This document shows, one piece after another, positions 1 through 9,171 of a stretch of 64,000 nt of DNA. The notes under the pieces are model-generated. The model saw only the letters and a list, made by a program, of their open reading frames with translations, did no database searches and had not been told where the DNA came from. Every line of letters begins with the position of its first letter. Position 1 is the first letter of the stretch. This DNA comes from Chitinophaga sp. MM2321 (GTDB lineage Bacteria > Bacteroidota > Bacteroidia > Chitinophagales > Chitinophagaceae): the NCBI RefSeq assembly GCF_964033635.1, contig NZ_OZ035533.1, positions 2,108,001 through 2,172,000 of the forward strand, read 5' to 3'. Both the position numbers and the translations under genes were made by a program.

Positions 1-591
1 TGCCAGCTGAATATTGTACCTGGTTTTGGTCTTCATATTTTCCAGCAAAACATGTTCATCTCTCTTTAAATCCATAAAAATAGTATTGGATGGGAGGATG
101 TCGCTGTTCGTCTTTTTCAGGTTCCAGTTCTGTGTGTTATAGTTAAAGCGTAGTTCCTGCATCTTTTTGCCGGGAGGGCCTGTCCAGATACCTTGTTCGT
201 CAAAATATTGCTCGTCCATAGACCAGTGCGACTGCCATGCCAGATCATAACGGATCATAATACATTTATTGGGCAGCAACGGACGGAGGGACTCCGATAA
301 TTCTTCCAGGAAAACGCCCTGGCGGTCCATATGGGGCTCCGTTTCAGGGCCGTAGGGCACATAGGCCATGCAATATTCATCATTGATCTGCCGGATGATC
401 ACCAGCACATCGCTCTCTACAAATTTATGTTCAGGTGTATCTGTAAATAATTCACTTTTTGCTACCTTAAAATCAAAGGCACTCGACATCAACCCCTGTC
501 GGGTCTTCACTTCCGACCAAAAGGCCGTTTGTTGCAGTATAGGTGTTTTATTCACCTGTTCTATTTCTTTTTTACTGACTTTGATATTCAT
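1..591 (-). CDS. FemA/FemB-family aminoacyltransferase-like protein, C-terminus cut off by window
   Basis: An open frame runs on the minus strand from an ATG at 591 to the window edge, 197 codons without a stop. It begins MNIKVSKKEIEQV. The last residues visible read MKTKTRYNIQLA, resembling the conserved patch of FemA/FemB-type (FemABX) proteins, which attach amino acids to the peptidoglycan stem peptide or act as related GNAT-fold ligases. No signal peptide is seen, so it is probably cytoplasmic. The gene continues to the left. Its upstream gap (592-1095) holds a possible small RNA gene on the same strand. Family assignment rests on the motif and overall look only; the substrate cannot be told. 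Confidence 0.7.
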   Translation of the reverse strand, partial: MNIKVSKKEIEQVNKTPILQQTAFWSEVKTRQGLMSSAFDFKVAKSELFTDTPEHKFVESDVLVIIRQINDEYCMAYVPYGPETEPHMDRQGVFLEELSESLRPLLPNKCIMIRYDLAWQSHWSMDEQYFDEQGIWTGPPGKKMQELRFNYNTQNWNLKKTNSDILPSNTIFMDLKRDEHVLLENMKTKTRYNIQLA

Positions 592-699
592 TTCTGACCG
601 TATTAGCAATGATGATCATGCTGATATTATCACTTTTTGTTAAATGAAATAATCATTTAACCTCGCGGTGAAAGCATGATAAAAAAAGATAAAATGGGA

Positions 700-893
700 T
701 TCCCCCGAACATGGTAATAAACTATAAATGGTTCGGGGCTTTTGTATGAAAGTCTTTGTAATTAGAGACGAAATACAGTTTCTTACAAAAGCAGAAAAAG
801 GGGGCAGTATCCGCTACAGGCGGCACCGGCACGCAATAAGCCAGAGACTTATCCGTGCAATCTATCGGGCGATATGATATGCAGTGTAACATG
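700..893 (-). ncRNA. Candidate structured small RNA (unassigned)
   Basis: The 504-base gap between the FemAB-like gene and the sigma factor has no plausible ORF but much structure. On the minus strand a TACCTTTG promoter element (900-907) precedes three hairpins. The first pairs 829-833 with 854-858 and continues inward with ATAAG/CTTAT. The second pairs TTTGTAA (755-761) with TTACAAA (783-789). The third is a GC-rich stem, CCCCGAAC (703-710) with GTTCGGGG (731-738), which could end the transcript; a run of A on the plus strand (T on the transcript) follows at 681-687. The length, about 190 nt, fits a 6S-type or other regulatory RNA, but I see no diagnostic motif of tmRNA, SRP RNA or RNase P. 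It could instead be a long leader of the FemAB-like gene. Confidence 0.4.
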
Positions 894-899
894 CCGGCG

Positions 900-907
900 C
901 AAAGGTA
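900..907 (-). promoter_or_regulatory. Bacteroidota -7 element (TACCTTTG)
   Basis: The minus strand reads TACCTTTG, an exact match to the TAnnTTTG -7 element of the Bacteroidota housekeeping sigma factor. It would start transcription near 893, reading into the candidate small RNA. A clear -33 TTTG is not visible. Confidence 0.45.
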
Positions 908-1095
908 CGAAAAAAATATTTTTTACTTCCTGGGGTAGCGAAGATGACATTTTGCTGTTCTTGTGGCGGAGCAGTAAAATCCGCCGTGAGTACAATTTGC
1001 GGGATACACCGAATCAGGGTGACAGGCACAAATGGTAAGAGAATGTTAAAAGATTGATTTTTTTTATTAAGTTAGCATAAACGTTTTAGCAACCA

Positions 1096-1704
1096 ATGAA
1101 CAGGGCTGACATTTCTGAATGGCAACACCGGATCAACCAAAATGATGACGAGCAGGCATTTGCCTGTTTGTTTCGCCATTTTTATGACCGCCTCATTCAT
1201 TTTTGTGTACAGTATGTGCATGTCACCGAAGCGGCGGAAGAAATTGTGTCGGACGTTTTTGTGAAGCTATGGAACCGTCGCAGCGAGCTCGACAAAGTAA
1301 ATAATCTCCAGGTATATCTTTTTGTTGCCGTAAAAAATCATTCGCTCAATTATCTCGAACAGTATTCCCATCTCCGCATTGTGCCGCTGCATGAATCCGG
1401 TATGGCCAATCTCCGCAACAGCGTAGACCTGGAACGTGACCTGGAATGGAAAGAGATGCGTTTTAAGATGGACCAGATCGTGGAATCACTGCCGGAACAG
1501 TGCCGCCGGATCTTTAAACTCATCAAAGAAGATGGTTTTAAATATAAAGAAGTAGCCCAGATCCTCAATATCTCTCCCAGAACCGTAGAAACACAGCTTT
1601 TTAGGGCCATGCGCCGTCTTAATGATGGTTTGTCAAGGCTGCACAAGGGCCGGAACATATTGCCGCCGTTGCTGATCTTATTGGCATTGTCGTACTTTGT
1701 CTGA
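1096..1704 (+). CDS. ECF sigma factor, FecI-like (PUL 1)
   Basis: A 202-residue RNA polymerase sigma factor of the ECF class. Region 2 lies at about residues 20-90 (core-binding helices, AAEEIVSDVFVKLW). Region 4 lies at about 130-185, with an HTH around YKEVAQILNISPRTVETQL. Its partner is the FecR-like anti-sigma factor just downstream, and the pair probably switches on the SusC/SusD operon when the receptor binds its glycan. The protein ends in a hydrophobic tail (LPPLLILLALSYFV), seen also in the other two sigma factors of this window. The start ATG is the only well-placed one. Confidence 0.93.
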   Translation: MNRADISEWQHRINQNDDEQAFACLFRHFYDRLIHFCVQYVHVTEAAEEIVSDVFVKLWNRRSELDKVNNLQVYLFVAVKNHSLNYLEQYSHLRIVPLHESGMANLRNSVDLERDLEWKEMRFKMDQIVESLPEQCRRIFKLIKEDGFKYKEVAQILNISPRTVETQLFRAMRRLNDGLSRLHKGRNILPPLLILLALSYFV

Positions 1705-1786
1705 TCCCCCCAAAAAAATATTTTTCCCGCTTGTAAGTAATTCCCTCTCCTTTACCTGTCCTTGGTATCGTATACGATTCCATTTT

Positions 1787-2803
1787 ATGATCCACGAAGA
1801 GAAATTTATCAACCTGGCCACACATGTACTTACAGGAGTGGCTACTGTGGCGGAAAAGCAGGAGCTGGATGCCTTGCTGACGCAATACCCGGAATTAGCG
1901 GAACGTTACACCCTGCTCGCTAACTACTTCACCGACCCCGGCAACCGGGCGGCGGAGAACACCGAGCTGGTGTTGCAACGTACATTGGCAAAAATCAGAT
2001 CACAGGAAGATGCCATCCCATCTCCCCAACACAAAAAATGGCAGTTATCTGCCTGGAAATGGGCAGCGGCAGCAAGCGTAATAGGAATCCTGGCTGGTGG
2101 CCTGTACCTGTTTAAAGGTAGCTCCGCTAAAAAAACAGCCATGAACACCCAGTGGCTCAAACGCAGCAATGGTAAAGGGATCAAATCATTTATCACATTG
2201 GCCGATGGCAGTAAAATATGGCTGAATGCTGCGAGCGTACTCACTTATCCCCGCAAGTTCAATAGCAGCAACCGTGAAGTATACCTCGAAGGGGAAGCCT
2301 TTTTTGATGTAGCCAACAATGTGGAACGCCCTTTTATTATTCACCTGAAAAAAGGTACGATTAAAGTACTAGGCACTTCCTTTAATATCCGTGCATATAA
2401 TAATGAACCGGTACAAACGGCTGTGGTAACGGGTAAGGTGGCCTTTATTCCCAGGTATGAAGGCACCCGGAAAATAGGAGACACCATTCTTATTACACCC
2501 GATGTGAAAGTGACCTACACTTCCAGCAGCGGAACGCTCGTAAAAGGTACCACCATCGGCAATGAAGATAAAGCCTGGACAGAAGGACGCCTGATTTTCA
2601 GAAACGCCACCCTGGAAGAAATCGGCTATAGCCTGGAAAGGAACTTTAGCAAGCGGGTCATATTTGAAGCCAAAGCACCGCGCCAGTTCCGGCTTACAGG
2701 ATCTTTCCATAATAACTCGCTGGAAGATATTATGTATTACCTGAGCCGTTCAAAAGCATTTCATTATACCATTACTGATAGTACACTTGTTATTGCAGAA
2801 TAA
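1787..2803 (+). CDS. FecR-family anti-sigma factor (PUL 1)
   Basis: A 338-residue inner-membrane anti-sigma factor. The cytoplasmic N-terminal part binds the sigma factor. One membrane helix lies at about residues 91-109 (AAAASVIGILAGGLYLF). The periplasmic FecR domain follows, with GSKIWLNAASVLTYP and VYLEGEAFFDVA, and then a DUF4974-like C-terminus. I prefer the ATG at 1787 (MIHEEKFINLATHVL) over the upstream in-frame codon at 1697, which overlaps the sigma gene and would add a non-homologous leader. It sits 83 bases after the sigma gene and before a SusC gene that carries the matching STN domain. Confidence 0.92.
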   Translation: MIHEEKFINLATHVLTGVATVAEKQELDALLTQYPELAERYTLLANYFTDPGNRAAENTELVLQRTLAKIRSQEDAIPSPQHKKWQLSAWKWAAAASVIGILAGGLYLFKGSSAKKTAMNTQWLKRSNGKGIKSFITLADGSKIWLNAASVLTYPRKFNSSNREVYLEGEAFFDVANNVERPFIIHLKKGTIKVLGTSFNIRAYNNEPVQTAVVTGKVAFIPRYEGTRKIGDTILITPDVKVTYTSSSGTLVKGTTIGNEDKAWTEGRLIFRNATLEEIGYSLERNFSKRVIFEAKAPRQFRLTGSFHNNSLEDIMYYLSRSKAFHYTITDSTLVIAE

Positions 2804-2882
2804 ATACTTGTTATACGAATGCCTGATTGTTTTTGCTGATAAATAATTTCCTATTCACTAATTATTAATTGACCACTACGTT

Positions 2883-5800
2883 ATGAGAAAAGAACTGATC
2901 AAAGCTCTTTGCGGGCCTTCTTTTCGATCGCCTTTCCTTTCGCTGGTAATGTGCCTGGTATTCCTGAGCGTGCTGGATCTGCACGCGCAGATAGCCTATG
3001 CTTCGGGTATGCGCAGACCGCCATCGGACCAACAGGTGAAAGAACGGGAAAGCGGAATGAATTATGTCGTGAGCTTGCAGGTAGAAAATGCCAGCCTCGG
3101 ACAAGTACTCGAAATAATTGAGCAGCAAACATCCCTGGTGTTTGTCTATTCCAACGATGAAATCAAAGCATCACAAAGGATTTCGCTGAATGTAAAAAAT
3201 AATAAACTGGACGATGTTCTCCAGATGATCCTGCTGCCGCTGAATATCCGGTATGAGATGATCAGCAACAAAATCATCCTGAAACAAACAAGTCTTGCTA
3301 CACTGGATGATCAGCAACAGGAACTAGCCATCTCCGGCCGTGTTGTCAACAACAAAGGAGAAGGGATACCCAATGTAAACGTGCGTGTACAGGGCCTGAG
3401 CATCGGTACGGTGACCAACAGGGATGGCGTTTATTCCTTAAAGATACCTGCCGCACAGGCCAATGGTATCCTGATTTTTTCTTCTGTAGGATATATTCCT
3501 GCGGAGATAAATATCAATGGAAGAACCCATATAGTAGCCATGCTCACGGAAGATGCAAAAGACCTGAACGAGATTGTGATCACTGCTTATGGTCAGCAGA
3601 AAAGAACACAGGTAACAGCCGCCATCAGTACGATCTCTAACAAAGATATTACCAGCCGGCCTGCTACCAGTATGTTCCAGGCTTTACAGGGACTTGCACC
3701 TAACCTGATTATCCAACAGAACACGGCCGAGCCGGGCGCCACTATCAATATGAATATCCGCGGTGTGGGTAGCTTAACAGGCAACGCACCCCTGGTGATT
3801 ATTGATGGGGTGCAGGCAGGTAACACCGGTTTGCAAAACCTGAATCCTTATGATGTGGAAAATATTTCTGTGCTGAAAGATGCTGCATCTGCGGCTATCT
3901 ACGGGTCACAGGCGGCAAATGGCGTGATCTACATCACTACAAAAAGGGGAAAGAAAGACGAGCGTCCTACGGTGCAGTACAATGGTATGTACGGCTGGCA
4001 AACACCTACTACTTTGCCCCGGCAGGTAGAAGCATGGCAGTACATGACCCTAAAAAATGAAGCATTGGTCAACTCCGGTAAAACACCGCAGTTTGCGCCC
4101 GCTGATATTAAATCCTGGCACGACCGTGGCTCCGAACCGGCCATGCTGCGTGAAATGGTGCGGGAATATACACCACAGCAGAACCATAGTCTGAGCGTTA
4201 CCGGTGGTGGTAAAACCAGTAGCTACCTGTTGTCACTGGGTTATGTAGACCAGGGCAACATGTTGCAAAACAAGTGGCTGCCATCAGACCAGGAATTTTA
4301 TTATAAACGCTACAATGCACGCCTGAATGTATCCATAGACGTAAGCAAATATGTGAAAGTATCCGGAAACGTAGCTTACACGCGCTCCAACACCCGCACA
4401 CAGGTATTTGATATGGGACTCCTGATGCGTGATGCCATGCGTGTTCCCCGTATTTATCCGGTGAAGGATTCGTTGGGTAACTGGGTAGTACCCAGTCTTA
4501 CCAGTAACAGTGTGTTTGCACAGCTGGGTGAAGGCGGTTATAAAATGAATGCTATGGATAACCTGATGGGTGGATTGGATGTGGTGATTACCCCGGCAGA
4601 TCATTTTAAGATCAACCTGAATGCATCCGGTAATTACAATATCAACAATGAAACCCGCCGTATCAACAAGTTCAGTTACGCACCTTATTATACCACGGCT
4701 AATCCGCCACTGTATAATGAAATGCATCAGAGTGAATACAAGGACCTCTATACTAACGTGTACGCCACTGCGGAGTATGAAAATACTTTCGGTCGTCATT
4801 ATGTGAAAGGACAGGTAGGTGTGCGCAGTGATGCGGTAAATGAAGGCTATGGCTTCCGTGGGGATCGTTTTGGTACCACTAATCTTGATAAGGACTGGTC
4901 TATCGGGGGTGGATATATTCCCAAAGCGGATGGTACCTACGACTATGCACAGATAGGTACGTACAACGATTTTACCAATCCTAACCTGTATGCATTGAAC
5001 TCTTTATTCGGAAGGGTAAACTATGTATATAATGATAAATACCTGGCAGAATTTACCTGGCGGTATGATGGTTCTTCCAAACTGGCGCCGGGTCATCGCT
5101 GGCAGTTCTTCCCCGCGTTTTCACTGGGATGGAGACTGACAGATGAAGCCTTTATGCAGGGAATAAAAGACAAGGTGGGTAATGTAAAACTGCGCTATTC
5201 CTGGGGACAGGTGGGTAATTCCACTATCGGCGGATTCAACTACCTGGCCAGGGTGAATATCAATTCGGGTTATTATGCGTTCAACAATTCACCGGTAACC
5301 GGCTCCACTTTTTCAACCTATAATGATCTGTTGCAGTGGGAAATTTCCGCGATGAGCAACTACGGCGTGGATGCGGATTTCTTTAAAGGTAAGCTCACCG
5401 CATCTTTCGATTATTTTGAAAAGATGACCACCGGCATTTACCTTTTCCAGACCGTTCCCGGTACTGCCGGTACAGATGCGCCACTGGAAAATGTGGGTAA
5501 AGTAAATAACAAAGGTTGGGAGCTGGCATTGACGTATCGCACCAGGACAGGCGCTTTTAATCATTCCTTTGGTTTTAACCTGGCTGATAACCTGAATAAG
5601 GTCATCAAGTTCGGACAGGAATCAATCCGCGGCAGCGATTTTACTTATATCATCAAAGAAGGTTTCCCCATTGCTTCGTACTATGGATATAAATCCAATG
5701 GCCTGTATCAGAACCTGGATGATCTGAAAAGTGCGCCAAAAGTGCCTTTCGCATATAACCAGCAGGTAATGCCGGGAGATATAAAATATATCGACCGCAA

Positions 5801-6377
5801 TGGCGATGGCGTGATCGATGAAAGCGACCGCTATGTATTTGGTAATCCTTTCCCCCGCTATACTTTTGGTTTTACCTATAGTGTGAGCTGGAAGAACTTT
5901 GACATGACCATGTTCTGGCAAGGGGTGGGCAAAAGATCCCAGTTCCTGCGGGGTGACATCGTAGAGGCCTTCCATAACAATGAAGACCATGCCATGATCC
6001 AACACCTGGACCGCTGGACGCCTACCAATCCCGGCGCTACTTATCCGCGTCTCACTATTGGTGCGGCAGATGCCAACAATTTTGCATACTCCGATTACTG
6101 GATGTTTGACACCAAATACCTGCGCCTTAAAAATTTACAGGTAGGATATAACCTGCCGAAATCATTGCTGGACAAGGCGAAGATCCAGGGTGTACGGGTT
6201 TATTTCACCAGCCAGAACCTCATAACAATAATGCCTAAACGATTCCGTGAGCTGGGGGTAGATCCTGAGTTTACGCAATTTGATGACAAGCTGGGTAATG
6301 CTAGTTACAATCCTATTGCAGGACGTAATTATCCCAATGCTGCCACCTTTGCTTTTGGTTTGGATGTAAAGTTCTGA
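2883..6377 (+). CDS. SusC/RagA-family TonB-linked outer-membrane transporter with STN domain
   Basis: A 1164-residue outer-membrane importer. In order: signal peptide (about 1-36, ending LDLHAQ); STN domain (about 65-125), which signals to FecR; carboxypeptidase-D-like regulatory domain (about 148-235, ISGRVVNNKGEGIPNVNV); TonB-dependent plug from about 240; and a large beta-barrel to the aromatic C-terminus (FGLDVKF). The STN domain fits control by the upstream sigma/anti-sigma pair. With the SusD lipoprotein 19 bases downstream it should form the lidded glycan importer of PUL 1. The adjacent GH76 genes suggest an alpha-mannan oligosaccharide substrate (inference). Confidence 0.95.
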   Translation: MRKELIKALCGPSFRSPFLSLVMCLVFLSVLDLHAQIAYASGMRRPPSDQQVKERESGMNYVVSLQVENASLGQVLEIIEQQTSLVFVYSNDEIKASQRISLNVKNNKLDDVLQMILLPLNIRYEMISNKIILKQTSLATLDDQQQELAISGRVVNNKGEGIPNVNVRVQGLSIGTVTNRDGVYSLKIPAAQANGILIFSSVGYIPAEININGRTHIVAMLTEDAKDLNEIVITAYGQQKRTQVTAAISTISNKDITSRPATSMFQALQGLAPNLIIQQNTAEPGATINMNIRGVGSLTGNAPLVIIDGVQAGNTGLQNLNPYDVENISVLKDAASAAIYGSQAANGVIYITTKRGKKDERPTVQYNGMYGWQTPTTLPRQVEAWQYMTLKNEALVNSGKTPQFAPADIKSWHDRGSEPAMLREMVREYTPQQNHSLSVTGGGKTSSYLLSLGYVDQGNMLQNKWLPSDQEFYYKRYNARLNVSIDVSKYVKVSGNVAYTRSNTRTQVFDMGLLMRDAMRVPRIYPVKDSLGNWVVPSLTSNSVFAQLGEGGYKMNAMDNLMGGLDVVITPADHFKINLNASGNYNINNETRRINKFSYAPYYTTANPPLYNEMHQSEYKDLYTNVYATAEYENTFGRHYVKGQVGVRSDAVNEGYGFRGDRFGTTNLDKDWSIGGGYIPKADGTYDYAQIGTYNDFTNPNLYALNSLFGRVNYVYNDKYLAEFTWRYDGSSKLAPGHRWQFFPAFSLGWRLTDEAFMQGIKDKVGNVKLRYSWGQVGNSTIGGFNYLARVNINSGYYAFNNSPVTGSTFSTYNDLLQWEISAMSNYGVDADFFKGKLTASFDYFEKMTTGIYLFQTVPGTAGTDAPLENVGKVNNKGWELALTYRTRTGAFNHSFGFNLADNLNKVIKFGQESIRGSDFTYIIKEGFPIASYYGYKSNGLYQNLDDLKSAPKVPFAYNQQVMPGDIKYIDRNGDGVIDESDRYVFGNPFPRYTFGFTYSVSWKNFDMTMFWQGVGKRSQFLRGDIVEAFHNNEDHAMIQHLDRWTPTNPGATYPRLTIGAADANNFAYSDYWMFDTKYLRLKNLQVGYNLPKSLLDKAKIQGVRVYFTSQNLITIMPKRFRELGVDPEFTQFDDKLGNASYNPIAGRNYPNAATFAFGLDVKF

Positions 6378-6396
6378 TGCTTAAACAATCTATTGT

Positions 6397-8004
6397 ATGA
6401 AGAAGTTACTATTGATAATATTACTCGCGGCGGGCATGTCCGGTTGTCGTAAGCTGGACCAGCCTATCACGCGGGAGTTTACTGAAACGGCTTACTGGCG
6501 TGATTCACAGGATGCGCTGGACGCATTGACCGCCTGTTATGAGCATCTCTCCAAAGATGATTACTTTTTTGGTGATGAAGCCCTGAGCGATAACGCTTAT
6601 AACAGCGGTAGCGGATTACTGAATGTAACCTCCATTTCCAACGGCGGTTACGATGGTTCCAATGCCCGTGTAAAAGATACCTGGGGTTATTACTTTACAA
6701 CTATTCGTAGGTGCAACACCGTTACTGCCAATGCAGACCGTGTACCCGGAATGGATAGTACCCTGAAACGCCGGATCGTAGCAGAGGCCCGGTTTATACG
6801 TGCCTATGCTTATTTTCAGCTCACTGCCTGGTACGGCGATGTACCTTTTTATACGGACCTTATCTCTATTGAGCAGTCCCGTGTTATTGCACGTACGGAT
6901 AAAAACACCGTGCAGCAGTTTGTATTACAGGAGCTGGCCGATATTCAGAAAGACTTGCCCACGAATACGCAGCTGGCGGAAAAAGACCGCGGCCGTGTGA
7001 CCCGTGGTGCGGCTATTGCGCTGAGTGCCCGCGTACACCTGTTCCGCAGCGAGTGGCCGGGAGTAGTGAGTGACTGTGAACTGCTGATCAATACAACAGA
7101 GAACGGCGTTTACAGCCTGTTCCCCAGCTACAGCAACCTGTTTACCGTTGCCAATGAATACAATCCTGAAGTGATCATGGACCTGCAATATGGCGGTGGC
7201 AGAACGTACGACAAGCAACGGCAGTTCCTCCCACAAACCATTGCTGCCCTGAGAAGTGTGCTGGTACCTACACAGGATCTTGTAAACGATTACGTGATGG
7301 GGAATGGTAAAGGGATCAATGAAGCTGGTTCCGGATATGTGGAGAGCAATCCGTATGTAAACAGGGACCCGCGCTTTGAAGCCACTATCCTGCATCATGG
7401 GTCTATCGTAACAGATTTCAACGGGGCGCAGCAAACGATCCTCACGCAACCGGGTTCCGTACCCGCTACCAATAGCGTGGATGATCAGGGCGCATCACCT
7501 ACCGGTTACTATTTCTATAAGTATTATGACCGCAGCGCCACCAATTACCAGTCGGGCCTGAACCTCATCCTCTTCCGGTATGCCGATATACTGCTGATGT
7601 ATGCAGAAGCGAAGATGGAGCAGGGGCAGCTGAGTGCTGCTATCTGGAATCAGACAGTCCGGGCTTTGCGTGTACGCGCCGGATTCACAGATGCCAGCGC
7701 CACTGAGTTCAATGCCGCCTGGACAGCCGATCAGCAGCGGACCATCATCCGCCGGGAAAGGAGAGCAGAGCTGACTTTTGAAGGACTTCGCATCTTTGAT
7801 ATCCGTCGCTGGAAGATCGCTGACCAGGTACTGAATAAACCTGTGAGAGGAATCAAAGTAACTTCCGGCTCTTTCAATAAAGATGCAAATGGTTACATCA
7901 TTGTAGAGAACAGGCTGTTTACAGATCCTAAACATAACCTCTGGCCGGTACCTACATTTGAGCGCGATCAGAATAAAAACCTTTCACAGAATCAAGACTG
8001 GTAA
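6397..8004 (+). CDS. SusD/RagB-family glycan-binding lipoprotein (PUL 1)
   Basis: A 535-residue surface lipoprotein. The signal peptide ends in a lipobox (AGMSGC, Cys about residue 17). The rest has SusD character: an N-terminal helical SusD-like region with ARFIRAYAYFQLTAWYGDVPF, and a C-terminal RagB/SusD domain with the usual ILLMYAEAKMEQG and ERRAELTFEGLRIFDIRRW patches. It ends NQDW, close to the family's usual C-terminus. It pairs with the SusC immediately upstream (19-base gap) as the lid that captures glycans. Confidence 0.95.
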   Translation: MKKLLLIILLAAGMSGCRKLDQPITREFTETAYWRDSQDALDALTACYEHLSKDDYFFGDEALSDNAYNSGSGLLNVTSISNGGYDGSNARVKDTWGYYFTTIRRCNTVTANADRVPGMDSTLKRRIVAEARFIRAYAYFQLTAWYGDVPFYTDLISIEQSRVIARTDKNTVQQFVLQELADIQKDLPTNTQLAEKDRGRVTRGAAIALSARVHLFRSEWPGVVSDCELLINTTENGVYSLFPSYSNLFTVANEYNPEVIMDLQYGGGRTYDKQRQFLPQTIAALRSVLVPTQDLVNDYVMGNGKGINEAGSGYVESNPYVNRDPRFEATILHHGSIVTDFNGAQQTILTQPGSVPATNSVDDQGASPTGYYFYKYYDRSATNYQSGLNLILFRYADILLMYAEAKMEQGQLSAAIWNQTVRALRVRAGFTDASATEFNAAWTADQQRTIIRRERRAELTFEGLRIFDIRRWKIADQVLNKPVRGIKVTSGSFNKDANGYIIVENRLFTDPKHNLWPVPTFERDQNKNLSQNQDW

Positions 8005-8030
8005 TTCATCCACCTAAAAAAAGTACGTAT

Positions 8031-9164
8031 ATGAAGCAATATATTATCACAGCATGTTCCATTTTAAGCATACTGTTTACTGCTTGTAAAAAGGACAACT
8101 ATACACTTAATACCAATATGCAGCCGGTGGAAAAACTCACCGCTCCTTTGGATAATAAATACATAAAGCTGCAACCTACAACCAGTGCGAGCGTGAGCTT
8201 TGAATGGGATCAGGCGCGTGCAGAAGACGGTTCGCTGGTATTATATGAAGTAGCTTTTGATAAAGAGGGTGGCGACTTCTCTTCACCCGTAGCAAAGTTT
8301 GCTGCAGACGGAGGCGGGGTACAGAATAAGCTCACCTTATCTCACAAAGATCTTAACAGCATTGCCGGGAAAGCTGGTATTGCTTCACTGGCTACCGGTA
8401 AAATAAAATGGACGGTACTGGCATCCAAAGGATACAACATTCAGCCAGCGGCGGAGTCAAAACTGATTGAAGTAGAAAGGCCAAATGGTTTTGCTGAAAT
8501 TCCGCTGGATGTTTTCCTGACAGGAGAAGCCACGGAAGCGGGTACTGACCTGGCCAAGGCCATCAAGCTGAAAGCTGTTTCCCCGGGTGTATACGAAGTG
8601 TATACTTCTCTGAAAAATGGTAAATATCATTTCGTCAACAGGAACACCGGCACGCCCAGCACTTATTCTATCAGCGGAACAGCTGTAAAGGAAGGGGGTG
8701 AATCAGAACAAACAACAGGTACCAAAGTATACCGCCTGCGGCTGGATTTCAACAATGCAGCAGCAGCAAGTACAGAGATAACCGGTATCGGGCTTTGGTT
8801 TGCGCCGCTGAACAAGTTTATCTACGACCTGTCTTATGAAGGCAACAGCATCTGGGCGTTCCGTAATCAGCCGATCACTTTCAAACAAGAATCGTGGGGT
8901 CGTGATGAACGTTACAAATTCCGTGTAGCCGTAATAGGTAGTGATGGTACGCCCGGTGAAGAATGGTTTGGCAGTTCCAATGCAGATAATAACCGTCCTA
9001 CTGCGGGTACTCCGCTCAGCTTCTGGGAGTTTCATCCAATCAGCAATAACGACCAGTGGAATTATTGCTACAAATTTGCATCAGAAGCAGATAATAAAAA
9101 CTGTGACGTAATCGTAACTTTTGCGCCTGACAAAAATTACACCCACGAAGTGATTGTTAAATAA
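8031..9164 (+). CDS. SusE/SusF-like outer-membrane glycan-binding lipoprotein
   Basis: A 377-residue lipoprotein (lipobox LFTAC). The N-terminal SusE-type beta-sandwich follows (about residues 25-155: an opening PLDNKYIKLQP region and an FEWDQA strand), then two further beta-rich domains that end at the C-terminus. SusE-like proteins sit on the cell surface beside SusC/SusD and help retain glycans. It follows SusD by 26 bases and precedes a GH76 gene by 7 bases, so it belongs to the same operon. Confidence 0.85.
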   Translation: MKQYIITACSILSILFTACKKDNYTLNTNMQPVEKLTAPLDNKYIKLQPTTSASVSFEWDQARAEDGSLVLYEVAFDKEGGDFSSPVAKFAADGGGVQNKLTLSHKDLNSIAGKAGIASLATGKIKWTVLASKGYNIQPAAESKLIEVERPNGFAEIPLDVFLTGEATEAGTDLAKAIKLKAVSPGVYEVYTSLKNGKYHFVNRNTGTPSTYSISGTAVKEGGESEQTTGTKVYRLRLDFNNAAAASTEITGIGLWFAPLNKFIYDLSYEGNSIWAFRNQPITFKQESWGRDERYKFRVAVIGSDGTPGEEWFGSSNADNNRPTAGTPLSFWEFHPISNNDQWNYCYKFASEADNKNCDVIVTFAPDKNYTHEVIVK

Positions 9165-9171
9165 TATAACT

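Noticed and set aside
700..893. tmRNA, SRP RNA or RNase P RNA in the 0.6-1.1 kb gap
   Set aside because: None of their diagnostic sequences was found on either strand; kept only as an unassigned candidate RNA.
1697..1786. Upstream extension of the first FecR gene
   Set aside because: It overlaps the sigma gene and encodes a leader unlike the family; the ATG at 1787 gives the normal N-terminus.
4284..4799. Long minus-strand ORF inside the SusC gene
   Set aside because: Antisense shadow of a clear SusC coding region; no motif and no promoter.
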